Source: Hymenobacter gummosus (lineage in GTDB: Bacteria > Bacteroidota > Bacteroidia > Cytophagales > Hymenobacteraceae). Taken from it: a stretch of 64,000 nt of DNA. The notes beneath the pieces are model-generated. The model searched no databases, was not told where the DNA came from, and worked only from the letters and a program-made list of their open reading frames with translations. Positions 57,760-64,000 of this stretch are shown one piece after another. Where the stretch lies: assembly GCF_003970915.1 (NCBI RefSeq), contig NZ_RXOF01000004.1, positions 62,001 to 126,000 of the forward strand. The letters are read 5' to 3'. The position numbers were made by a program, and so were the translations under genes. Position 1 is the first letter of the stretch. The number at the start of each line of letters is the position of its first letter.

Positions 57760-59244
57760 TTATTCTACGTGCTGCAGGCGCAGGACCAGCGGGCGGCTGC
57801 CGGGCTGGTGCACCTGCACCACGTACAGACCCGCCGGTAGTTGCGCCAGTGGCAAGGTAGCCGTGGTCTGGCCGCGGTCTAGGGCTTGCCGGCCGACCAC
57901 GCGGCCGGTCGCGTCGAGCAGGGTAAGCTGCGTGCCGGCCGGCGCAGGCACCAGCAGCCGCAACGTCGCTTCGTCGGTGGCTGGGTTGGGGAATAGCTGG
58001 AAACGGGCGGCAGCCTGGACGGCGCGGGTGGGCAGCAGCGTGCTGAAGGGCGTGCGCGTGCCGCAGGTCTGGTAAGTGCCGTTGGGCTGCACTTTGCGGA
58101 AATAAATCAGATGGAAGAAGTCAAATATATCCTCGCCTATTCCCGGTGCGTAAGCTTGCGTCTGATAGCCATAATCCACGCCTGGGGTATAGACTCTTCC
58201 CCGGCCAGCAACCATCAGGTAACGCATCTGCCGGCCTTGGGCGCAGGGCAAAGCGCTGGTCGTCAGGGGCAGCGCCACCAGGGGCTCTCCCGGAAAGCCA
58301 GCGGGCCTGGCAACCAGCGCATATTCCAACGTGAGCAGGCGTAGCTTGCTGTGCTGCTGCTGCCAGGAGCGACTTGGCTGCCATTGCCCGCCGTTCAGGG
58401 CCACGGCAATGCGCCCGACTGGGTAGTTAGAATACGCGTCGCCGGCGGGCCCGCAGCCAGGCGCCCCGCTGCGGTGCGTTACCGACTGCTGCATGTAGGT
58501 GTAAATCAGGCTGTCGGCCGTTTGCTGGCGACTGATGATGCGCCGGAGCAAATGAGTGCTGGGGCACCCAAAGGAGCTCATAAAGTTTTCGTAGTAGTAG
58601 CCAAACTCATCGCCCACCTGGAAGTCGAATACCCGGGTCGGGGCGTACATCGATTGCTCGAAAGCAACGGGGGCCTGCTCAATGCGCAGGGTCTGACTAC
58701 CCGAACCGCCCTGTAGCCACTTGGGCGCCTGAATCAGGCCGTTACGGCGGCTGAGCTGCAGGCTGCGCCCGTCGCTGATGGTAAAGAGGGCCACCGAATC
58801 GGGCTGGCCGGCAATGGTTTGCACGGTTTTGCTGCTCAGCGTCACGGTGACGGCGGAACCTGCTGCGGCCGGCCACGAACTACCGGGCGGGGCGTAGGGC
58901 TTGAGCAGCAGCGCGCCGCCCGGCTGGCTTCCCTCGGCTTCAGTCACCAGCTCGTACTCGCGGCGGGTTGGGCGCACCAGCAGGCGGGCCCCGAAGAAGC
59001 TGTTGGCGGTGCGGGTGTATTGTTCGTAGGGGTGCTGGCGCAGAATACGGTTAAACGTGTACACCGAGTCGTTGGCCGGCGTGACGTAGGCCGAATCGAG
59101 CCGCAGGGTAAAGACGGTGTCGCCGACGCTGGTGCGGAAGCTGTGGATGGTGCCCGGGCGGAAAAGCGCCCAGTGCTGCGCCTGGGCAGCCGAAAAACTC
59201 ATCAGGGCGCCGCCAAGGGCCAGGATACGGTACAGTTGTTTCAT
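57760..59244 (-). CDS. T9SS-sorted secreted protein, unknown
   Basis: 494 residues from the ATG at 59244. Signal peptide (YRILALGGALMSFSAAQAQ). The mature part begins HWALFRPGTIHSFRTSVGDT and has the beta-rich look of an extracellular domain, with YAPTRVFDFQVGDEFGYYYE in the middle. The last 80 residues are a type A sorting domain (LFPNPATDEATLRLL, QLPAGLYVVQVH). I recognise no enzymatic motif. It lies alone between pyk and rpsT. Confidence 0.8.
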   Translation of the reverse strand: MKQLYRILALGGALMSFSAAQAQHWALFRPGTIHSFRTSVGDTVFTLRLDSAYVTPANDSVYTFNRILRQHPYEQYTRTANSFFGARLLVRPTRREYELVTEAEGSQPGGALLLKPYAPPGSSWPAAAGSAVTVTLSSKTVQTIAGQPDSVALFTISDGRSLQLSRRNGLIQAPKWLQGGSGSQTLRIEQAPVAFEQSMYAPTRVFDFQVGDEFGYYYENFMSSFGCPSTHLLRRIISRQQTADSLIYTYMQQSVTHRSGAPGCGPAGDAYSNYPVGRIAVALNGGQWQPSRSWQQQHSKLRLLTLEYALVARPAGFPGEPLVALPLTTSALPCAQGRQMRYLMVAGRGRVYTPGVDYGYQTQAYAPGIGEDIFDFFHLIYFRKVQPNGTYQTCGTRTPFSTLLPTRAVQAAARFQLFPNPATDEATLRLLVPAPAGTQLTLLDATGRVVGRQALDRGQTTATLPLAQLPAGLYVVQVHQPGSRPLVLRLQHVE

Positions 59245-59317
59245 TGCAGTAGAACAAATAGATGCGGCTAAATATAGACGGTTTGCTGGTTCGGAGCCGT
59301 GGCGCAAAAGCACAAAA

Positions 59318-59342
59318 GCCCCGCGCTGGGTAGCGCGGGGCC
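59318..59342 (-). terminator. Terminator after rpsT
   Basis: GCCCCGCGCT, loop, AGCGCGGGGC with a TTTTG run on the minus strand, 34 bp past the rpsT stop. Confidence 0.82.
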
Positions 59343-59375
59343 TTGGTCAAGAACTCGACGGAAACAACCAGCTGC

Positions 59376-59633
59376 TTAGGCAGCCAGCGTGTTTACGTAT
59401 TTGGCCAGGCTGGACTTGTTGTTGGCAGCCTTGTTCTTGTGGATGATGTTCTTTTTGGCGAGGCGGTCCAGCATCGACGATACTTTCTTCAGCAGCTCTT
59501 GAGCCTCCGAAGCGTCGGTGGTAGCGCGCAGCTTCTTAACGGCCGTGCGGGTCGATTTGTGCTGGTAACGGTTCAACACGCGCTTGGCTTCGTTCGAGCG
59601 GATGCGCTTCAGAGCCGACTTATGATTTGCCAT
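59376..59633 (-). CDS. rpsT: 30S ribosomal protein S20
   Basis: 85 residues, basic and helical, the standard S20 length. It starts MANHKSALKRIRSNEAKRVL and has RTAVKKLRATTDASEAQELL in the middle, ending NNKSSLAKYVNTLAA. S20 binds 16S rRNA early in 30S assembly. It is a single-gene unit with a near-perfect Bacteroidota promoter upstream and a terminator downstream. Confidence 0.97.
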   Translation of the reverse strand: MANHKSALKRIRSNEAKRVLNRYQHKSTRTAVKKLRATTDASEAQELLKKVSSMLDRLAKKNIIHKNKAANNKSSLAKYVNTLAA

Positions 59634-59685
59634 GTGAAAAGCGGAAAAACAGAGGTTCTGTCGAGGTTCTAGTCAATTGGGTTGG

Positions 59686-59717
59686 CAAAGGTAGAAATCC
59701 GCGCCGACAATAGCAAA
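59686..59717 (-). promoter_or_regulatory. Promoter for rpsT
   Basis: Minus-strand TTTG (59717-59714), 20 nt, TACCTTTG (59693-59686): the best match to the consensus in the window. Leader about 45 nt. Confidence 0.75.
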
Positions 59718-59768
59718 CCGGCTGACGAATAATTGCCTGCTGCCCCAATGACCATTCCCCAACCAGAG

Positions 59769-60398
59769 CTAGTCAACCTGCTTTTCCAGGGTGTTGGCCT
59801 GCTCCAGGTGGCCGCGCAGCGTGGGCAGGGTGCGAGTGGCAAAATCCTGCACGGTGGGCGTTTCCGCCTTCTTGCTCTTGGCCTCGAACATGACGATGTC
59901 CAGCTTGTGGGCCGTTTCCATCACGTCCATGTACCGCTCGTCGAAGGCTCGGCCGGTTTTGTTTTTGAGCCGGTCAATCAGCTCCTGGTGCATGGGCATA
60001 ATGGCCACGGAGGGCCGCACGTCGAGCTGGGCGGCGAGGCTGCTCAGCTCCTGCCCGGCCTGGGTGTGGTGGTCGGCCATCATCTGCCCGTACTGGCGCA
60101 CGGCATCGGTGCTGGCCTGCTGGGCGGCCAGCTGGCCCAGCTGCACTTCGAGCTGGTTGCTGCTGGCGGCCGTCAGCAGAAACTCCGCGTCGGAGAACTG
60201 CTGCAGGGCCTCGGCCGTGGTGGGCGGCATGGCGGCCGGCGTACCGGGGTCGTAAGCACCAAGTACCTCCGAGCTGCCCGGCGGCCGGTTCTGCGCGGCT
60301 TCGGCGCGGGCGGCGGAGGCTTGTTCGGTTTCGGGGTTGGTGCTGGTGCAGGCCCCCAGCAGCGCGGCGGCCAGGAACAAGAGCGGGACTCGTCTCAT
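59769..60398 (-). CDS. DUF4142 lipoprotein 1
   Basis: 209 residues. Lipoprotein signal (RRVPLLFLAAALLGAC, then TSTNPETEQ). The DUF4142 domain is a ferritin-like helical bundle: FSDAEFLLTAASSNQLEVQL, GQLAAQQASTDAVRQYGQMM and ADHHTQAGQELSSLA, RAFDERYMDVMETAHKLDIV, then TVQDFATRTLPTLRGHLEQA. These envelope proteins have no established function. The paralogue lies 106 bp upstream on the same strand. Confidence 0.88.
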   Translation of the reverse strand: MRRVPLLFLAAALLGACTSTNPETEQASAARAEAAQNRPPGSSEVLGAYDPGTPAAMPPTTAEALQQFSDAEFLLTAASSNQLEVQLGQLAAQQASTDAVRQYGQMMADHHTQAGQELSSLAAQLDVRPSVAIMPMHQELIDRLKNKTGRAFDERYMDVMETAHKLDIVMFEAKSKKAETPTVQDFATRTLPTLRGHLEQANTLEKQVD

Positions 60399-60504
60399 GG
60401 TGTTGGTGGTTGTGGTAAGCGGAGTAAGTGCATACGCCGTTTCAACGGCCCTAGTTGACGAGCTTCCGCCTCATTCCAACCACCTTGCCCGCTCGTCGGA
60501 GAGC

Positions 60505-61257
60505 TTAGTCGACCTTTTTCTCCAGCTCGTCGGCCATCTTGCCGTGCGAGCGGAGCATGGGCAGGCTCTTGGTGGCAAAGGACTGCACGGCCGGCGTCTG
60601 CGCGCCGCGGCTCTTGACCTCGAACATGGCTACGTCCAGCTTGTGCGCGGTTTCCATGGCGTCCATGTAGGCCTCGTCGAAATCCTTGCCCGATTTGTTC
60701 ATCACCTTGTCCATCATGGCCTGATGCACGGGCATCAGGGTGGTGGGCATGCTGATGCTCAAGGGCGTGGCCACGGCTTGCCAGTCCTGCGAGGCCCGCC
60801 CGTGGTGCTGCACCATCATCTGCCCGAAGCTTTTCACGTCGGCGTTGGTTGATTTCTGCGCGGCCAGCTGGCCCATCTGAATTTCCAGCATGTTGCTGCT
60901 GGCGGCCGTCAGCATAAAGGTCGGGTCGTCCATGGTGGCGAAGGTGCCCGCAAACGCGTTGATGTCGCTGGCGGCGGCCAAGCTGCTGCCGCTCATCGAG
61001 CCGCTGCCGCCCGCGCTGCCCGTATTCACGTCGGTGCCGGTGTTGGTGCCGCTGCCGACGATGCTGCCCCCGGAGCCGCCGCTGATGGTGGGGCTGCTGG
61101 CATTGGTGCCCGAGCTGGCGGCGTTGGAAGGCGAAGCATCGGTGATGGTGCTGCCCGAGGTGCTGGCACCGGTGGTGCCGGCGGGAGTGGATGAGCTGCT
61201 GCAGGCGCCCAGCAGCGCGCAGCCCGCTACGAACAGATAGAGGGAAGTAGCTTTCAT
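60505..61257 (-). CDS. DUF4142 lipoprotein 2
   Basis: 250 residues from the ATG at 61257; 70 further upstream codons are unlikely. Lipoprotein signal (LYLFVAGCALLGAC, then SSSSTPAG). Before the DUF4142 domain lies a low-complexity linker of about 80 residues of Ser, Gly and Thr. The domain itself repeats that of the downstream paralogue (FMLTAASSNMLEIQMGQLAA, DFDEAYMDAMETAHKLDVAM, LPMLRSHGKMADELEKKVD). The linker could span peptidoglycan or be glycosylated; that is inference. Confidence 0.88.
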   Translation of the reverse strand: MKATSLYLFVAGCALLGACSSSSTPAGTTGASTSGSTITDASPSNAASSGTNASSPTISGGSGGSIVGSGTNTGTDVNTGSAGGSGSMSGSSLAAASDINAFAGTFATMDDPTFMLTAASSNMLEIQMGQLAAQKSTNADVKSFGQMMVQHHGRASQDWQAVATPLSISMPTTLMPVHQAMMDKVMNKSGKDFDEAYMDAMETAHKLDVAMFEVKSRGAQTPAVQSFATKSLPMLRSHGKMADELEKKVD

Positions 61258-61529
61258 GGTGTCCGGTGCGTTAGGTTGAACAACAGCTACTGAATACGAC
61301 AAAACCCCGCCCTGTGTTGGATAAATACAACTCGACAGTATTATTTTAATATCATTATAATCTCCTTCCGGCTCCGGTACAAACGCAGCTAGCTGGCAAC
61401 TTTGCTGCTTTGCGCGCGGTTTTACCAGCAGAGCTGGCTTAGTTGCCGGCTGGCAGATAGTATGCATGCCGAAAGAATTGCCTATCTTCCAGAAGCATTT
61501 ACGCCCTTCGCCCCAGCTTACCCGCCGCC

Positions 61530-62513
61530 ATGCCGCTCGTTGCCGACTCCCGCTACCGGCCGCCTTTTTACCTCTTCAACGGCCACCTGCAAACCATTGT
61601 GCCCAGCCTGCTGCGCGAAGTACCCGAGGTGCACTACCAGCGCCAGCGCGTGGAAACGCCCGACGGCGACTTTCTGGACCTCGACTGGGCCCGCACCGAG
61701 CACGTCACCGATACGCTGGGCATCATCTCGCACGGGCTGGAAGGCGACGCCGGCCGCCCCTACGTGCGTGGTATGGCCCGGGCCCTGAACAAGGCGGGCC
61801 TCGACGCGCTGGCCTGGAACTACCGCAGCTGCAGCGGCGAGCCGAACCGCCTGCTGCGCGCCTATCACCTCGGCGACACCGAGGACTTGCACTTCGTGGT
61901 GCAGCAGGCTCTGGCCACCGGCCGCTACCGCCGCGTGTTCCTGACGGGCTTCTCGGCCGGGGGCAACATGACGCTCAAGTACCTCGGCGAGGATGCCCAG
62001 CGCGTGCCCCGGGAAGTAGAGCGCGCCGCCGTGTTTTCGGTGCCGACGGACCTTAAGGCCGGCTCCGAGCACATTTCGCGACTGGAAAACCGCATTTACC
62101 TGAACCGCTTCCTCAAGACGCTGCGCGCCAAAATCCGCCAGAAAGCCGAAATGCTGCCCGGGCAGCTCAGCCTCGACGGGCTGGAGCAGCTCAGCGACTT
62201 TCCGCAGTTCGACAACCGCTACACGGCCCCGCTGCATGGCTTTCAGTCGGCCGACGAATACTACGAGCGCAGCTCCTCCGGCCGCTACCTCGACGGCATC
62301 CGCATCCCGACGCTGCTGGTCAACGCCCAGAACGACCCGTTTCTGCCGCCGGCCTGCTTTCCGCGGGCCGCGGCCGAGCGCAGCCCCTACGTGTTCCTGG
62401 AAACGCCGGAGGAAGGCGGCCACGTGGGCTTCGCCGAGGGTCTGCCCTCCGATGGGCAATACTACTCGGAGCGGCGGGCGGTGGAGTTCCTGACGGCCCC
62501 GGTGCCGGCCTGA
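61530..62513 (+). CDS. yheT: YheT-family alpha/beta hydrolase
   Basis: 327 residues, cytosolic. It belongs to the YheT/EMB8 (ABHD1/3-like) group of alpha/beta hydrolases, whose substrates in bacteria are not known with certainty. Visible: N-terminal FNGHLQTIVPSLLR, oxyanion-side SHGLEGDAGRPYVRGMARAL, the nucleophile elbow GFSAGGNMTLKYLGE with Ser near 147, the Asp motif NAQNDPFLPP and the His in EEGGHVGFAEG. The triad is complete. It diverges from the DUF4142 genes and ends at a palindromic repeat. Confidence 0.9.
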   Translation: MPLVADSRYRPPFYLFNGHLQTIVPSLLREVPEVHYQRQRVETPDGDFLDLDWARTEHVTDTLGIISHGLEGDAGRPYVRGMARALNKAGLDALAWNYRSCSGEPNRLLRAYHLGDTEDLHFVVQQALATGRYRRVFLTGFSAGGNMTLKYLGEDAQRVPREVERAAVFSVPTDLKAGSEHISRLENRIYLNRFLKTLRAKIRQKAEMLPGQLSLDGLEQLSDFPQFDNRYTAPLHGFQSADEYYERSSSGRYLDGIRIPTLLVNAQNDPFLPPACFPRAAAERSPYVFLETPEEGGHVGFAEGLPSDGQYYSERRAVEFLTAPVPA

Positions 62514-62535
62514 CACCGGACAGGGAACTAATGCC

Positions 62536-62617
62536 GTCATCCTGAGCAAAGCGAAGGACCTTATCACGTTTGGATACTATCTAACGTAGCAAGGTCCTTC
62601 GCTTTGCTCAGGATGAC
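62536..62617. repeat. Palindromic repeat, FALLRMT family, perfect arms
   Basis: Arms of 27 bp (62536-62562 and 62591-62617) are exact inverted complements, starting GTCATCCTGAGCAAAGCGAA and ending GGACCTT. Loop 28 bp with GGATACTATC. It lies between the convergent yheT and rsmG genes. Confidence 0.92.
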
Positions 62618-62645
62618 ATGTTTTTTGACCGTTGATAAGAGTTTG

Positions 62646-63308
62646 TTACACGTTATTACTGCGCTTGCCGCGGGCCAGGGCTTTGTTGGCCGGCACGAAG
62701 ACCACCTTTTTCGTCTCGAAGAATTCCTCGCTGAAAAAGTCGCTGAGGTTCGTCACTTCGGCTATCAGGCCCGATTCCTCAATTTCCTCGGTCAGGTCGC
62801 CGCCTTTGAGGTAGTACAGGCCATGGGTTGCGCTGGCGGCGGCGGCGGTGTTGGTGTAGCGCTGGGCAATCCAGGGGTGGAAGTTGGCGAGGCGCGTCAC
62901 CGCCCGGCTTACCACGAAGTCGAACTTGGAGCGCACCTGCTCGGCCCGGATTTGCTCGGCCGTCACGTTGTGCAGCTTCAGGGCGTGGGCCATGTCCTGT
63001 ACGGCTTTAATCTTCTTGCCAATGCTGTCGATGAGGTGGAACTGCACTTCCGGGAACAGGATGGCCAGCGGCAGGCCGGGCAAGCCGCCGCCGGTACCCA
63101 CGTCGAGCACCGAAGAGCCGGCCGGGAACTGCACCACTTTGGCAATGCCGGCTGAGTGCAGGAAGTGGCGCTCGGCCAGGTTGTCGACGTCGGTGCGGGC
63201 AATGAGGTTGACGCGCTCGTTCCAGCCGCGGAATTCGTGGTCGAGCTGCTGAAACTGCTCGCGCTGGCGCGGCGTGAGGTCGGGGAAGTAGCGGAAGAGG
63301 ATTTCCAT
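62646..63308 (-). CDS. rsmG: 16S rRNA (guanine-N7) methyltransferase RsmG
   Basis: 220 residues from the ATG at 63308. The frame is open 52 codons further, but that part (LPRLRLAMTAG) is repeat DNA. RsmG methylates G527 of 16S rRNA with S-adenosylmethionine. Visible: the N-terminal helices (QQLDHEFRGWNERVNLIART), the AdoMet site SSVLDVGTGGGLPGLPLAIL, LIDSIGKKIKAVQDM and the SRAVTRLANFHPW motif. A -7 box lies 9 bp upstream of the start. Confidence 0.95.
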   Translation of the reverse strand: MEILFRYFPDLTPRQREQFQQLDHEFRGWNERVNLIARTDVDNLAERHFLHSAGIAKVVQFPAGSSVLDVGTGGGLPGLPLAILFPEVQFHLIDSIGKKIKAVQDMAHALKLHNVTAEQIRAEQVRSKFDFVVSRAVTRLANFHPWIAQRYTNTAAAASATHGLYYLKGGDLTEEIEESGLIAEVTNLSDFFSEEFFETKKVVFVPANKALARGKRSNNV

Positions 63309-63316
63309 CGTGCGGG

Positions 63317-63324
63317 CAAAGATA
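63317..63324 (-). promoter_or_regulatory. -7 box TATCTTTG for rsmG
   Basis: Minus-strand TATCTTTG at 63324-63317; TTG lies 24 nt upstream. The start codon follows within 10 nt, so the leader is very short. Confidence 0.45.
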
Positions 63325-63390
63325 GACCGGGGATAGGAACGGATGGCGCAACGGATGAAACGGTAGCACCGGAAAACGATGACACCGGCA

Positions 63391-63560
63391 GTCATTGCGA
63401 GGCGTAGCCGCGGCAACCGTTCCGCTAGTAGTAGAAACGCTACAGCTGGCAGACACCGAAGCATGCACCCGCAGTTGCTGGTGGTACCGTTTTCAGTTGG
63501 TGCTTCTTGTACCGTTGTGCCGCGAGGGGAAAGATTGCCGCGGCTACGCCTCGCAATGAC
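63391..63560. repeat. Second palindromic family (GTCATTGCGAGGCGTAGC)
   Basis: Arms 63391-63416 and 63535-63560 are exact 26-bp inverted repeats (GTCATTGCGAGGCGTAGCCG then CGGCAA). The loop is 118 bp. The sequence differs from the FALLRMT family except for the starting GTCAT. The 328-bp gap between rsmG and the sigma gene holds it, the rsmG -7 box and a hairpin. Confidence 0.88.
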
Positions 63561-63587
63561 AGCGGGGTGAACCGCCGCTTACAAACG

Positions 63588-63619
63588 ACGACGCCCCGCC
63601 GGGGTCGGCGGGGCGTCGT
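63588..63619 (-). terminator. Hairpin after sigma factor gene
   Basis: ACGACGCCCCGCC, six-base loop, GGCGGGGCGTCGT. A strong GC stem without a clear T-run, 18 bp past the stop. Confidence 0.65.
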
Positions 63620-63636
63620 GCGGGAAGTGCATCTGG

Positions 63637-64000
63637 CTAGATGATTTCCTTCTTGTTCTTTACCATGTCGTAGAGCAGCTCGCGGGCGCGGTGCAGTTGG
63701 GCCTTCACGGTGCCGAGCGGGGCTTTCAGCTCCTGGGCAATTTCCTCGTAGCTCAGCTCATCGAAGTAGCGCAGGGTCACGAGGCGCTGGTATTTATCAG
63801 GCAGCCGGGATACCACGTGCTGCATGATTTCGATTTTCTGGTTTTTGATGGCCGACTCCGCCGGGTTCAGGTTGTTGTCGCGGAAATCAATGGTGATTTC
63901 GTCGCCGTTGTCAATCTTGATGGCCGAGTCGATGGACATCGTCTTGATTTTATTCTTGCGAATAAAGTCAATGCAGTTGTTGGTGGCGATGCGGAACAGC
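63637..64000 (-). CDS. ECF sigma factor, RpoE-like (partial)
   Basis: The minus-strand frame is open to the right window edge, so the N-terminus is missing. An ATG at 63939 is internal: before it the frame continues with LFRIATNNCIDFIRKNKIK, which is sigma region 2. Region 4 is complete (LPDKYQRLVTLRYFDELSYE, EIAQELKAPLGTVKAQLHRA). It ends KNKKEII. This looks like the widely conserved Bacteroidota sigma-70 family member of the RpoE type. Its anti-sigma or regulon cannot be seen here. Confidence 0.9.
   Translation of the reverse strand, partial: LFRIATNNCIDFIRKNKIKTMSIDSAIKIDNGDEITIDFRDNNLNPAESAIKNQKIEIMQHVVSRLPDKYQRLVTLRYFDELSYEEIAQELKAPLGTVKAQLHRARELLYDMVKNKKEII

Noticed and set aside
63379-63570. 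Small ORF over the rsmG upstream region
   Set aside because: Lies in the palindrome at 63391-63560; its peptide is repeat-derived.
1-64000. tRNA, rRNA, insertion sequence or prophage genes
   Set aside because: No cloverleaf with CCA-type end, no rRNA stretch, and no transposase, integrase or phage structural motif was noticed by eye; a covariance-model search was not possible.

Overview
The window looks like chromosomal DNA of a high-GC Bacteroidota, most like Hymenobacter or a close relative. The supporting evidence is direct: four large secreted proteins end in type IX secretion (T9SS) type A sorting domains (a PNP motif followed by GLY), there is an S46 dipeptidyl peptidase and a PorV/PorQ-like outer-membrane protein, many small lipoproteins, an IPExxxVDY-family gene beside pyk, and promoters of the Bacteroidota type (TTG or TTTG, about 19-22 nt, then TAnnTTTG). 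High GC makes most antisense frames open, so many long open frames here are not genes.

Layout. 1-2.9 kb: edge of a polytopic membrane protein, a lipoprotein and a DUF4136 lipoprotein. 3-9.3 kb: xanthine dehydrogenase (xdhA, xdhB, xdhC), interrupted by an inverted-repeat element and by an opposite-strand gene. 7.1-11.4 kb: two pairs of interleaved paralogues of unknown function. 11.4-14.7 kb: divergent ABC exporter and MFS transporter. 15-21.2 kb: three tandem DUF3857/transglutaminase-like proteins, two of which have lost the catalytic Cys and His. 21.2-21.9 kb: non-coding, with a degenerate 21-bp tandem array. 22.4-27.7 kb: a T9SS lipase/esterase-like protein and a triplicated lipoprotein family with tiny signal-peptide-like ORFs between copies. 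27.9-32 kb: a free-standing homologue of a metalloprotease prodomain directly before a T9SS metalloprotease that carries the same domain. 32-36.3 kb: a frameshifted secreted protein and a helix-hairpin-helix/beta-barrel protein coupled to a PorV-like protein. 36.5-39.4 kb: a fusion of a metal-ligand-less aminopeptidase-P fold with a polytopic membrane domain, the most unusual gene of the window. 39.5-49.4 kb: DPP7-like peptidase, yidD, a second copy of the xdh inverted repeat, a second 21-bp array, fba, lgt, a sigma/anti-sigma pair and nadE. 49.5-59.2 kb: two T9SS proteins flanking a housekeeping block (rnc, fabF, acpP diverging from IPExxxVDY-pyk). 59.3-64 kb: rpsT, two DUF4142 proteins, yheT, rsmG and the C-terminal part of an ECF sigma factor cut by the window edge.

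Intergenic DNA is rich in structured repeats: a dispersed palindromic family related to GTCATCCTGAGCAAAGCGAA (at least seven full, half or composite copies), a 180-bp nested inverted repeat in two copies, a composite 210-bp inverted repeat, and two unrelated 21-bp-period arrays. I saw no tRNA, rRNA, CRISPR array, transposase or phage gene. Functions are inferred from family recognition and visible motifs only; no database search was run.
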